Shown here piece after piece: positions 1-8,773 of a DNA stretch of 64,000 nucleotides. A program made the position numbers and the translations under genes. This DNA is from Lentzea albida (lineage in GTDB: Bacteria; Actinomycetota; Actinomycetes; Mycobacteriales; Pseudonocardiaceae): the NCBI RefSeq assembly GCF_900111005.1, contig NZ_FOFV01000009.1, positions 288,715-352,714 of the forward strand, written 5' to 3'. The notes beneath the pieces were generated by a model. That model worked only from the letters and a program-made list of their open reading frames with translations. It made no database searches and was not told where the DNA came from. How positions within the stretch are numbered: the stretch's first letter is position 1; every line of letters starts with the position of its first letter.

Positions 1-3000
1 GACCGGATCACGAGCCGCAGCGCGTTGGTCTTGCCGGTCTCCGCGTCCCCCATCACGAACAGGTGCGGGATGGCGTTGAAGTCGTGCCACACCGGGTTCA
101 GGCGCTGTTCGTCGAGGCCCAGGCACACCTTCAGGCCGCCGTTCTGCGGCTTCGGCAGGTCGACGACCGGCAGCCGGGTCGGCAGCAGCCGCACACCGGG
201 CGCGCTGCGGCCCGGCCAGAAGGTGCGGACCTCCTCCACGAAGGACTTGGTGGCGCTCGCCAGGTCCTCGGTCGCCGAGGACCCGTCCAGCCGCGGCAGG
301 GCGGCGAGGAAGTGGAACCCGGAGCTGGTCAGGCCGCGGCCCGGCTGGTTCGGCACGGTGGCGGCCTTGCGGCTCTGCACCTCCGACTCCATCGAGTCGC
401 CGAGTCGCAGCTCGAACCGCGTGCCCAGCACGTCGCGCAACCACGGCCGGATCTCCGACCAGCGCGTCGAGGACACCACCAGGTGCACGCCGAAGGAGAG
501 GCCGCGGGCGGCGATCTCGGTCAGCTTCGTCTCCAGGTCGCCGAAGTCCTGGCGCAGGGTGAACCAGCCGTCGATGATCAGGAACACCTCACCGTGGGCG
601 TCCTCCACGCGACCGGCGTGCCGTGCGGCGCGGTAATCCGCCATCGACTCGAAGCCGTGCTCGGCGAACGCCGCCTCGCGCAGCTCCATGACCTGCACGA
701 CCTCTTCGAGCGTGCGCACCACGCGGTCGCGTTCCATGCGGGTGGCGACCGAGCCGACGTGCGGCAGACCGCTGATCGACATGATGCCGCCGCCACCGAA
801 GTCGAGCCCGTAGAACTGGACCTCCTCCGGGGTGTGGGTCAGCGCCAGGCCGAGGACCAGCGTGCGCAGCAACGCGGACTTGCCGCTCATGGGGGCGCCG
901 ACGACACCGACGTGGCCGTCGGCTCCGGACAGGTCGGCCACCAGCAGCTCGCGCAGCTGCTCGTAGGGCAGGTCGACCACGCCGACGGGCACCCGCAGGC
1001 GTCCTCGGGTGCCGGGGTCGTCCACGCACATGCCGAGCTCGGGGTGCGGCACCACGCTGGGCAGCAGGGCATCGAGGCTCGGCGACGCGGACAGCGGCGG
1101 CAGCCACACCTGGCGGGCGGCGGGTCCCGCACCGGCGAGCCTGCCGATCAGCACCTCCACCACGCTCGGGGCGTCCTCCGCGGGCGTCTCCGCCTTCTCC
1201 TGCCTGGCCTCCGGTTCCGCGGGCTCGCTCTGCCGCAGCTCGTGCGCGCGCGGGCTGGGCTGGGTGTAGAACGGCACGATCTCGCCCGCCGCGCGGTCCT
1301 CACCGCTGATCGCACCCTGCTCGGGCGCGGTCGTGAGGCAGGGGCCGGACACGTACGCGCCCTTGAAGCGCGTCAACGTGGTCGTGTCGAACTTGAGGTA
1401 CCCGTTTCCCGGACCGGGGGGCAGCTCGTAGGCGTCGGCGACACCGATGACGCTGCGCGACTCCATGGAGGAGAAGGTGCGCAACGCGATGCGGTAGGAC
1501 AGGTGGCCCTCGACGCGGTGGATGCGCCCCTCGTCGAGGCGTTGCGAAGCCAGCAGCAGGTGCACGCCGAGGCTGCGGCCCAACCGTCCGATCGAGACGA
1601 ACAGGTCCATGAACTCCGGCTTGGCGCTCAGCAGCTCGGAGAACTCGTCGACGATCACGAGCAGCGTCGGCAGCGGCGGCAGCTGACCACCGGTCATGCG
1701 GGCCTTCTCGTACTCGAACAGCGACGAGTACCCGCTCTCGCGCAGGATCTCCTGGCGCCGCGTCATCTCACCGTTGATCGAGTCCTGCATGCGGTCGACC
1801 AGCGGGAGCTCGTCGGCGAGGTTGGTGATCACCGCGGAGGTGTGCGGCAGCTTCTCCATGTTGAGGAACGTCGCGCCGCCCTTGAAGTCCACCAGGACGA
1901 AGTTCAGGGTCTCCGACGAGTGCGTGGCCGCGAGCCCGCACACCAGGGTGCGCAGCAGCTCGCTCTTGCCGGAACCGGTGGCGCCGATCAGCATGCCGTG
2001 CGGTCCCATGCCGCCCTGCGCCGACTCCTTGAGGTCGATCTCCACGACCTCGCCGTCCTCGGTGACGCCGATCGGCACCTGGAGGCGGGCGCGCTGCGGC
2101 GTCTTCTGCCGCCACATCGCGTTGACGTCGAACGTATGCAGGTCTCGGATGCCCAGCAGCGAGGGCAGCTCGAAGTCCGTCTCGAAAGGACGGTCCACGA
2201 CGTCGACCGTGCCGCTGGTGCGCTTCGGCGCGATCAACCGGGCGAGCGCGTCGGCCTGCACCACGCCGAACGAGTCGTGCTGTGCCGTACCGGTCTCCTC
2301 TCCGACCGGGTACGTGACCTCGCCGTCGCGGCAGGTGAGCCGCAGCACCTTCGCACCACCGGGCAGCGCACCGGTGGCGTCGAGCAACACCGTGTTGCGC
2401 AGGCCGGGACCGAGCAGCGGGGAGTGCTCCGGGATCGACGCCAGGTGCGCGACGACCACCACGAACGGTTCCACCACACCGGGCAGGACGGACTTGTCGT
2501 GGTCGCCGCGGTCCGTGACGTCCTTGCCGAGCAGGTCGACCAGCTCGTCGTGGTCGCAGGTGAGCATCCGCAACGGGCCGGCGGCGTCGCGGGCGGTGGG
2601 GTGCGCGAGGTGCGGCAGCCACTTCACCCAGTCCCAGTCCGCCTGGTTCGAGGGCGCGGTCAGCACGGCGATCCGCAGCTCGTCCGGCGCGTGGAAGGTG
2701 ACCAGCTGACCGACCATCGCGCGCACCAGGCCGACGACGGCGTCCGGTTCGCCGGCGAGCTCGACGCTCGTGAAGCTGCGCAGCCCCACCGAGATCGGGA
2801 TGCCGGTGACGGTCCGGTAGGTCTCGCTGAAGCGCCGCAGCGAGATCGCCGACAGCGGTTCGAGGTCCTCGATCGGCTTGGTCGACGGCGGCAGGAACTC
2901 CATGGCAGCCTGCTGGGTGCCGAGCCCGATCCGCACGCGGGCGAAGTCGTCGTGGCTGCCCCGCCGTTCCCACAGCCGCGGCCCGGTGGCGACCGACCAC

Positions 3001-3416
3001 AGCCACGCCGGGTCGGGGTTGTCCCACGCGACGGCCGCGCGCTGCTCGTTGCTCGTCTCCCTGGCCCGGCGCCGCAACTGCCCGATGTAGCGCAGGTAGT
3101 CGCGGCGTTCCGCGTCGAGCTTGCGCTTGCGCTCCCCCGCGTTGCGGAAGAGCTGGTTGATCGCCATCGCGACCATGCCGATCGACATCGCGCCGGCCAT
3201 GATGAAGATGAACGGCGATCCGCCGCCGGAGCCCATGGACGAGAAGATCAGGATCATGGCGATCGGCCCGAGCGCCATGGGCAGGAACATCAGCACCGAG
3301 CTGAAGTCGCGCACGGCGGGTTCGGGCATCACCGGCGGTTCCTGGAGCTCCTCCTGGCCCTCCGGCATCGGGGGCCCCTCGGCGCGCGGCGCCCGCTTCG
3401 CCGTGACGGTGCTCAT
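1..3416 (-). CDS. eccC: EccC-type T7SS ATPase (FtsK/SpoIIIE family), 3' end off window
   Basis: This is the motor ATPase of a type VII (ESX) secretion machine; family members recognise WXG100 substrates and sit at the inner membrane. About 1,138 residues are visible and the C-terminus lies left of base 1. Two membrane segments lie near residues 41-90. Three FtsK-like nucleotide-binding domains follow, with Walker A motifs GATGSGKS (about 478-485), GAPMSGKS (about 840-847) and GDAETGKT (about 1122-1129). The first domain has a clear Walker B, LLVIVDEFSELL. This is the fused EccCa-EccCb arrangement of roughly 1,300 aa. The ATG start overlaps the stop of the upstream PPE-like gene in an ATGA, implying translational coupling. 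EccB, EccD, EccE and mycosin are not in the window and are presumably further downstream. Confidence 0.96.
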   Translation of the reverse strand, partial: MSTVTAKRAPRAEGPPMPEGQEELQEPPVMPEPAVRDFSSVLMFLPMALGPIAMILIFSSMGSGGGSPFIFIMAGAMSIGMVAMAINQLFRNAGERKRKLDAERRDYLRYIGQLRRRARETSNEQRAAVAWDNPDPAWLWSVATGPRLWERRGSHDDFARVRIGLGTQQAAMEFLPPSTKPIEDLEPLSAISLRRFSETYRTVTGIPISVGLRSFTSVELAGEPDAVVGLVRAMVGQLVTFHAPDELRIAVLTAPSNQADWDWVKWLPHLAHPTARDAAGPLRMLTCDHDELVDLLGKDVTDRGDHDKSVLPGVVEPFVVVVAHLASIPEHSPLLGPGLRNTVLLDATGALPGGAKVLRLTCRDGEVTYPVGEETGTAQHDSFGVVQADALARLIAPKRTSGTVDVVDRPFETDFELPSLLGIRDLHTFDVNAMWRQKTPQRARLQVPIGVTEDGEVVEIDLKESAQGGMGPHGMLIGATGSGKSELLRTLVCGLAATHSSETLNFVLVDFKGGATFLNMEKLPHTSAVITNLADELPLVDRMQDSINGEMTRRQEILRESGYSSLFEYEKARMTGGQLPPLPTLLVIVDEFSELLSAKPEFMDLFVSIGRLGRSLGVHLLLASQRLDEGRIHRVEGHLSYRIALRTFSSMESRSVIGVADAYELPPGPGNGYLKFDTTTLTRFKGAYVSGPCLTTAPEQGAISGEDRAAGEIVPFYTQPSPRAHELRQSEPAEPEARQEKAETPAEDAPSVVEVLIGRLAGAGPAARQVWLPPLSASPSLDALLPSVVPHPELGMCVDDPGTRGRLRVPVGVVDLPYEQLRELLVADLSGADGHVGVVGAPMSGKSALLRTLVLGLALTHTPEEVQFYGLDFGGGGIMSISGLPHVGSVATRMERDRVVRTLEEVVQVMELREAAFAEHGFESMADYRAARHAGRVEDAHGEVFLIIDGWFTLRQDFGDLETKLTEIAARGLSFGVHLVVSSTRWSEIRPWLRDVLGTRFELRLGDSMESEVQSRKAATVPNQPGRGLTSSGFHFLAALPRLDGSSATEDLASATKSFVEEVRTFWPGRSAPGVRLLPTRLPVVDLPKPQNGGLKVCLGLDEQRLNPVWHDFNAIPHLFVMGDAETGKTNALRLVIR

Positions 3417-6400
3417 TCGATCACCCCCGGCGCCGCCTTCGTCCTGCCGCTGTCCGCCCACACCCCGGTGTCCTGCTTGAGCAGGTCAGCCGACGTGCGC
3501 TCGTCCTCCTCGTCCTGCTCGTCGTCGTTCACCGGCTCCTCGTCCTCGGGGGCGTCGAGGCCGGCGCACCCCAGGCCCGACACGTTCGGGTCGAACCGGG
3601 GCAGGTAGGACGACATCTCGATCGGCCGGGCAGTCGTCTCCGCCTGCAACCGCACAACCCCCTCACGTCCGGCGCTATGGCCCCATGCCGCCGAGTCGCG
3701 CAGCGTGTAGTCGGGCTTCTCCGGCGCGCTCTCCTCGCGCAGTGCGGCGGCGGTGGGCAGCCAGGGCAGACCACCCGACGCCCCGGCGTCCCACGCGCTG
3801 AAGTCCTCTTCCCCGCCGGCGTGGACGAGCGCCACGCGGTCATCGTCGAAGGGGGTGATCAGCGGCTCGGCCGGTGGTGGTCCGGTCGGGATTTCGGTGA
3901 TGGGCAGTGGCTCGCCTACGAGGGCCTCTTCGCGGCGCCTCTCGCCCGGACCCGCCGGGGCTGCCGGGGTTGCCGGAGCCGCTGGGGTGACCGGAGTCTG
4001 CGGGGTCGCCGCGGTGAGCGGAGCTGCCGGCACCGGCGGGATCGCCGGGATGATCGGCAGCACCGGAACCGGGGGCGCCGACGCCTGAGGCGCGGCAGGG
4101 TGGGCCACCGGGTGCTCGGGGACAGGTGCCTGTGGCACCAGGACCTCCTGCCCCGGAGCGTGAGCCGCGGGAACTTCGGGCGCGGGAACCTGTGGGACCA
4201 GGACCTCGGGCGCCGGACCGTGGGCCGCGGGAACCTGCGGCACCACGACTCCGGCCGTCGGAACCTGTGGCACCAGGACCTCCGACCCCGGAACGTGGGC
4301 TGCGGGAACTCCGGGCGCCTGCGTCCACGGCCCGTCCTGCGTCCACGGCTCCGGCCGCCCACGCGGCGCCTCCGCACCACCCGGATCACCGGTGGGCACC
4401 GCGGACGCGTGCTCCCACGGAGCCGTCTCACCGTCCACGAGTCCGGACGCGTCCGAGCGTTCGGCCGCGCCGGCACCACCCGCACCGCCGCCCTGTCCGG
4501 GCGCCATCGGCATGGGCGGCATCATCGGCGAGCCGGCACCAGGCTGAACGGCGCTCTGCGGTGCCGCGCTCCACTGCTCCGGCGTGCTCTTCTCCTGGCC
4601 GGCCGTGTCCGGGTCACCGACACCGGGCAACTCGACGCCCTCCCAGGGCTTGGCCTCCCCGCCGATCAAGCCGGCGGCATCCGGGCGCTCCGCAGCACCC
4701 GCACCACCACCGGTACCCGCACCAGGCGCACCCGGCGGCATCATCGGCATCCCACCCGGCATCCCACCGCCGGGCATGCCGACACCGGGCATTTCAGAGC
4801 CGTTGCCCTGCGATGAAGCCCACTCCTCCGGCTTACCGCCGACCTGGCCGATCGCCTGCGGCTCACCCAGACCAGGAGCGTCAACGCCCTCCCACGGCTT
4901 GACCTCTCCGCCGATCAGACCAGCGGCATCCGGACGCTCCGCAGCACCCGCACCACCACCGGTACCCGCACCAGGCGGCATCATCGGCATCCCACCGGGC
5001 ATCCCGCCACCGGTCATGCTGCCGGGTAGCGAGGGGGTGTTGCGCTGGGACGAAGCCCATTCCTCCGGAGTCGACGGGAGCTCGGGGACATTGCCGTGCG
5101 GGTCGCCCAGGCCGGGGGTCTTCGAGCCCTCCCACGGCTTGACCTCGCCACCGATCAGACCGGAGGCGTCCGGACGTTCCCCGCCACCCGAGCCGCCGCC
5201 GGTACCCGCGCCAGGCGCGCCGGGCGGCATCATCGGCATCCCGCCGCCGCCGAGGCCGTTGCGGTCGTCGTTCGACGCGCCCGAACCCTTGCCCGCGGTC
5301 CAGTCCTGCGGGCTCGGTACCTCGCCCGGCTTGAACTCGCCCGGCGTGAAGTCAGCCGGAGGCGCACCTTGACCAGCACCGGGCGACACCTTGCCGCCGG
5401 GGAATTCGCTCGGCTTGAACTCACCCGGCGTGAAGTCGCCGGGTTTGAACTCACCCGGCTTGAAGCCGCCGGGAGGCGCGACCTCGCCACCGGGCGGCGT
5501 CTTCCCACCGGGGAACTCACTCGGCTTGAAGTCCCCCGGCTTGAACTCACCGGGCTTGGGCACGTTGGGAACAGGCGTGTTCCCGCCACGACCGGACGCC
5601 GGCGGCCTGGAGCTCACGAACGAACCGGGAGGCGGAACCGCCCCCTGACCGCCGGGCAGGCCACCCCCGCCGGGACCGGTACCGGGCTTGAACTCGCCCG
5701 GCTTGAAGTCGGGCGGCGGCACGTTCCCGCCGGCGGACTTGCCACCGGGGAGCTGGGCAGCGTTGAAGTCACCCGGCTTGAACGAGTTCGGTGAGGGCAC
5801 GCCCCCACCGCCCGACCCCGGCGGCATGAGGCCGTTGTCGAGACCGCCGGGTCCCGACCCGGGGGTGAACTCGCCGGGCTTGGGCATCTCCGCGCCGGAG
5901 CCACCGGGCCCGGAACCGGGACCGCCCAGGCCGCTCGGGTCGAACTCGCCCGGCGGCGGCACGGCGGAGAAGTCCCCGGGACCACCGGCACCGCCGAAGG
6001 CGTTGCCGCCGGGCATGTCCGACGGCTTGAAGCCCGGGATCTCCGGCATGTTCGCCTTGGGGATCTCCGGGGACTTGACCTCGGGGATCTCCGGCGTCTT
6101 GATCTCGGGTACGTCCGGGCCCTTGCCCCTGGGCGGCGGCGGGATCTCGGACTTCGGTGGCGGCGGGACCTCGATCTTGGCCGGTGGCGGAGTCTTGATC
6201 TTGGGCGGCGGCGGGATCTTGATCTCGGGTGGCGGCGGGACCTTGATCTTCGGGGGCTTCGAGTCGGGCCCACCACCCAACGGGTCCGGCTTCGGGATGG
6301 TGGTCAGCGTGGTGTCGTAGGACTGCTTCTCGTACTCCGCCGCGAGGGTCTTCAGCACCTGCCGCATGTCGCGGTCGAGCAGCTTGACGATCTCGGGGAA

Positions 6401-6991
6401 CTTGCTGATGTGGACGAGGTTTCCCTTGTCGCTCTCGATGATGACGTCCTCGCCCTTGATCGCGGCGATGCGCTGCGCCTCACGGGCGTAGAACTGGTCG
6501 ATGTCGTGGACCGTCTTGATCGCCCACGCGAGGTGGTTGCCCGCCGCCCACAGCTGTTCGGGCACCGGGGAGAGCCGGGCCGAGCCGCCGTCGATCTGCG
6601 TGGCGTGGGCGGTGAACGACTTGGAGAACTCCTCCATCAGGCCCATGAAGGCCTTGGACGCCTCGCCCTGCCACGGGCCGCCCTCTCCGCCCAGCGCCTT
6701 GGCCTGCTCGGCGATGCTCCTGCCCGTGGAGGCGAGGATCTCCTTGACCATGCGGAAGCTCAGCGCGGCGTCCCACAGCGTCTGCGGGTCCGAGGCGGCG
6801 CTCGTCCCCAGCTCGGTGCGCTCCTCGGCACCGATCGCGGCCGACCCGGTGATGCGGGCCATGATCTCTTTCCAGCCCCACGAGTCGTAGTCCGATGTGG
6901 ACGAACCAGACCCGTCACCGGTCGCCACCACGGCACCGTTGTCCTTGACTTCGACTTCCTGGCCGCCGGGCTTGGGCGGATCTTCAGCCAT
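3413..6991 (-). CDS. PPE/WXG100-like protein with long Pro-Gly-rich repeat tail
   Basis: A 1,192-aa protein in the secretion operon, probably an exported substrate or partner of the PE-like protein just upstream. Residues 42-225 are helical with a W-x-G turn at 107-109 (PWQGEASKAF), as in WXG100/PPE proteins. The rest is low complexity: PPPP-[EK]IK-type repeats (about 245-300), PGEFKPGDF-type repeats (about 370-565), four copies of a longer unit containing GLIGGE-KPWEG (about 610-860), and Pro-Gln-Val-Pro repeats (about 905-985). The C-terminus is acidic, with runs of D and E near 1140-1165. The ATG start has GAAGG seven bases upstream. The gene begins 90 bp after the PE-like gene and overlaps eccC by 4 bp. 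It is not a canonical PPE because no PPE signature is visible. A role in the cell envelope is inference. Confidence 0.85.
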   Translation of the reverse strand: MAEDPPKPGGQEVEVKDNGAVVATGDGSGSSTSDYDSWGWKEIMARITGSAAIGAEERTELGTSAASDPQTLWDAALSFRMVKEILASTGRSIAEQAKALGGEGGPWQGEASKAFMGLMEEFSKSFTAHATQIDGGSARLSPVPEQLWAAGNHLAWAIKTVHDIDQFYAREAQRIAAIKGEDVIIESDKGNLVHISKFPEIVKLLDRDMRQVLKTLAAEYEKQSYDTTLTTIPKPDPLGGGPDSKPPKIKVPPPPEIKIPPPPKIKTPPPAKIEVPPPPKSEIPPPPRGKGPDVPEIKTPEIPEVKSPEIPKANMPEIPGFKPSDMPGGNAFGGAGGPGDFSAVPPPGEFDPSGLGGPGSGPGGSGAEMPKPGEFTPGSGPGGLDNGLMPPGSGGGGVPSPNSFKPGDFNAAQLPGGKSAGGNVPPPDFKPGEFKPGTGPGGGGLPGGQGAVPPPGSFVSSRPPASGRGGNTPVPNVPKPGEFKPGDFKPSEFPGGKTPPGGEVAPPGGFKPGEFKPGDFTPGEFKPSEFPGGKVSPGAGQGAPPADFTPGEFKPGEVPSPQDWTAGKGSGASNDDRNGLGGGGMPMMPPGAPGAGTGGGSGGGERPDASGLIGGEVKPWEGSKTPGLGDPHGNVPELPSTPEEWASSQRNTPSLPGSMTGGGMPGGMPMMPPGAGTGGGAGAAERPDAAGLIGGEVKPWEGVDAPGLGEPQAIGQVGGKPEEWASSQGNGSEMPGVGMPGGGMPGGMPMMPPGAPGAGTGGGAGAAERPDAAGLIGGEAKPWEGVELPGVGDPDTAGQEKSTPEQWSAAPQSAVQPGAGSPMMPPMPMAPGQGGGAGGAGAAERSDASGLVDGETAPWEHASAVPTGDPGGAEAPRGRPEPWTQDGPWTQAPGVPAAHVPGSEVLVPQVPTAGVVVPQVPAAHGPAPEVLVPQVPAPEVPAAHAPGQEVLVPQAPVPEHPVAHPAAPQASAPPVPVLPIIPAIPPVPAAPLTAATPQTPVTPAAPATPAAPAGPGERRREEALVGEPLPITEIPTGPPPAEPLITPFDDDRVALVHAGGEEDFSAWDAGASGGLPWLPTAAALREESAPEKPDYTLRDSAAWGHSAGREGVVRLQAETTARPIEMSSYLPRFDPNVSGLGCAGLDAPEDEEPVNDDEQDEEDERTSADLLKQDTGVWADSGRTKAAPGVIE
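4080..4310 (-). repeat. Pro-Gln-Val-Pro coding repeats in the PPE-like gene
   Basis: Near-identical 24-45 bp units encode variants of EVLVPQVPA and AHxPG. They form a degenerate tandem array inside the PPE-like gene, seen directly in the repeated ggaacctg-tgggacca-ggacctc pattern. Confidence 0.7.
4380..5200 (-). repeat. Four long coding repeats (GLIGGE-KPWEG units)
   Basis: Four units, each roughly 230-270 bp, encode ERPDA[AS]GLIGGE-KPWEG followed by PGLGDP-like text, a T-PE-WASSQ segment and a Gly-Met-Pro run (GGMPMMPPG). The unit nearest the C-terminus is the most diverged (GLVDGETAPWEH). The three upstream units are much closer to each other, suggesting recent expansion. Confidence 0.75.
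5290..5900 (-). repeat. PGEFKPGDF-type coding repeats
   Basis: Tandem 12-30 bp units encode PGEFKPGDF / PSEFPGGK / PGGFKPGEF. DNA is repetitive on the plus strand as gaactcgcccggcttgaa variants. Confidence 0.75.
6040..6260 (-). repeat. PPPP-IK and PEI-K coding repeats
   Basis: Tandem units encode [KP]PPPP[KE]IK and PEIP[EG][VF]K. They form a proline-rich stalk directly after the helical domain of the PPE-like protein. Confidence 0.7.
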
Positions 6992-7081
6992 GGTGGTGCC
7001 TTCGTGTTGCGCGGGTGCACTGCCCGCAGGGCCGACAGGGGTGGGACGCGACGCCGGGGAGGCCGTTGCTCGGACGACGCC

Positions 7082-7678
7082 CTAGGAGGCGGGGGTTGCT
7101 CCGCTGATCGCCTTGCTGACCTCGGCCCTCGCACCCGCGATGTGCTCGTTGAGGTCCTTGCCGGTGGCGGCGTTGAGCTCCTCGGCGGTGTCGTAGGCGC
7201 GCGCGAGCTTCTCGAGCTCGTCGGCGACCGTCGTGATCGCGTCGATGCTCCTGCGGAGGAACTCGCGGGTCGTGGGCTGGATCGCCGTGCCCTCACCGCC
7301 GCTGATGACCTTCACCTGCAGCTGGTGCGCGTCGTAGAAGATGCCGGGAGCGACCTTGACCTTCTCGATCTGCTCCAGCGCGGTCTTGAGGGTCGGGATC
7401 AGGGAGCGGATGTTGGTGGCGAACGTCTTCAGCGCCTCGGTGCTGACGCGGATGCCGCGGCCGGAGTGGTCCTTGTTGCGCGGCACCTTGGGCGGCGGGT
7501 ACTTGTTCGCGAAGTGCTCCCCCTCGGGACCGCCCCAGTCGCCGAGACCGTCCCTGGGCCCCTTGGCGTCGTACTCCTCGGGGTTCTTCTTGGCCTCCTC
7601 GTACGACTCCTTCTTCTCGATGCGGTCCACGACCGTCTTCTTCTCGTCCTCGGTCAGCTGCCGCGTGGTACCCGGCAT
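7082..7678 (-). CDS. PE/EspC-like T7SS substrate with C-terminal YxxxE motif
   Basis: A 198-aa protein encoded between the WXG100 pair and the PPE-like gene. The N-terminal third is charged and contains DWGGPEGEHFANKYPPP. From about residue 78 it is helical, and a helix ends in YDTAE (162-166), which matches the T7SS export signal YxxxD/E of PE and EspC-type substrates. The likely partner is the PPE-like protein 90 bp downstream. The ATG at 7678 is preferred to the GTG at 7684: the AAGGG on the minus strand is 8 bases from the ATG but only 2 from the GTG. No family name is certain; calling it a PE-like substrate is inference from the motif and operon position. Confidence 0.75.
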   Translation of the reverse strand: MPGTTRQLTEDEKKTVVDRIEKKESYEEAKKNPEEYDAKGPRDGLGDWGGPEGEHFANKYPPPKVPRNKDHSGRGIRVSTEALKTFATNIRSLIPTLKTALEQIEKVKVAPGIFYDAHQLQVKVISGGEGTAIQPTTREFLRRSIDAITTVADELEKLARAYDTAEELNAATGKDLNEHIAGARAEVSKAISGATPAS

Positions 7679-7755
7679 GGTCACAGCCCTTCTCTTCGAT
7701 CGGTGTCACAGCGGAACGGGGGCGTCGCCGGGACGTCCGGCGACGCCCCGGGGGC

Positions 7756-8058
7756 TTACTTCACGCTGTAGCCGCCCCAGGCGTTCATGCCGGTGTGCTC
7801 GATCTTGAGGTAGCCGCCGGTGATGTTGTTGAGGGCGACCTCGGCCGAGTTCAGGCTGTGCGGCATGCGCGCGGCGGCGGCGTCCCACTGGGACTTCGCG
7901 ACCATGTACTGGTCCTTGGCGCCGTCCTGCCAGTCCCCCAGGCTCTGGAGGATCTGCTGGTGCATGCTCTCCAGCTCGGTCTGCAGGCGCTTGGTGACCG
8001 CGGCCATCTGGTCGCGGACCGAGTCCGCCATGCCGCGGTCAAAGGTGTAAGTGGGCAA
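7756..8058 (-). CDS. WXG100 family protein (EsxA-like)
   Basis: A 100-aa helical-hairpin protein with the WXG-type turn WQDG at residues 43-46 and a YLKIE sequence at 83-87, matching the YxxxD/E secretion signal. WXG100 proteins form dimers exported by ESX machines. The start is a TTG at 8058 with AAAGGA seven bases upstream; no better ATG or GTG lies in frame. It is encoded 45 bp after the other WXG100 gene, so the two probably make a heterodimer. Having the export motif, this would be the subunit that carries the signal. Confidence 0.92.
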   Translation of the reverse strand: MPTYTFDRGMADSVRDQMAAVTKRLQTELESMHQQILQSLGDWQDGAKDQYMVAKSQWDAAAARMPHSLNSAEVALNNITGGYLKIEHTGMNAWGGYSVK

Positions 8059-8103
8059 AGCACTGTCCTTTCAGTGGCTGAGCGGGGTGGGGTGGGGCGG
8101 CGA

Positions 8104-8424
8104 TCAGAGGCCGGCCAGACCCGGACCGACGGGGATGTTCGACGCGGTCTCGGTGTTGGAGCTCTCACCGGCGGTGATGACCTGCCGGTTGCCGTTCATG
8201 ACCTCGATCATCTCGCCGAGCTTGTTCACGATGAACGTGCAGTCGTCCATCCAGGCCCGCATCGAGGTGTCGAAGGCCGTGGAGGCGTCACCGCTCCACG
8301 TCGACTTCAGGGCACCGAGCGCGTCGCCGACGGTCTGGACACCGCTCTTGGCCACGTTCTGCGTGTTGCCGAGGTGGCCTGCCGCCGCCTGCATTCCCGG
8401 GGTAGTAGTTGACACTCCGGCCAT
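8104..8424 (-). CDS. WXG100 family protein (EsxB-like), first gene of secretion operon
   Basis: A 106-aa WXG100 protein with the turn WSGD at residues 43-46 and a second Trp at 58. It lacks a YxxxD/E motif in its tail, unlike its neighbour, consistent with the signal being supplied by one subunit of the pair. The ATG start is preceded by a strong AGGGAG about seven bases upstream. It is the first gene of the run toward eccC; the long upstream region carries the likely promoter and a palindromic operator. Confidence 0.92.
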   Translation of the reverse strand: MAGVSTTTPGMQAAAGHLGNTQNVAKSGVQTVGDALGALKSTWSGDASTAFDTSMRAWMDDCTFIVNKLGEMIEVMNGNRQVITAGESSNTETASNIPVGPGLAGL

Positions 8425-8773
8425 TGGCTGTCTCCCTATGTGAACGAGCTAGTGGTCGCTGACAAACGAAGCTTGCTCAAGCAGCGCCCCGCCGCAGACG
8501 AGCTTGCTCCCACTCGCCGGGCCGATCAGCACTCTGCGGACGTTCTTTCCCTTCCACACACCTTTGGTGGCGCGTTCGCCCTCACCTTCGGTGAACCGCA
8601 GGTGACGGGCTTGTCCGGATCCGGACAAAAGCGTTTGCAGTCAACCGACCGGCGCCACTTCACCATTCACCGGGGACACCGATGTGAATGCGCGAAAAGC
8701 AATGAGAACAGCGAAAGATCGCGCACGGGCGAAAGACCGAATCCGGCGCTCTTCCCACCGGACGCCCAGGACA
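8425..8773 (-). promoter_or_regulatory. Promoter region of the esx-eccC operon
   Basis: A 349-bp non-coding stretch between the EspG-like stop and the first WXG100 start. On the minus strand a TTGACT hexamer (8644-8639) could be a -35 box. An 18-bp perfect palindrome starts about 10 bp downstream of it. No convincing -10 box was found. If this is the promoter, the 5' leader is about 190 nt. Confidence 0.5.
8611..8628. promoter_or_regulatory. Perfect 18-bp palindrome, candidate operator
   Basis: TTGTCCGGATCCGGACAA is self-complementary over all 18 bases. It sits where a -35 to -10 spacer would fall relative to TTGACT, so a dimeric repressor bound here could block the secretion operon. The cognate regulator is unknown. 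Confidence 0.6.
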
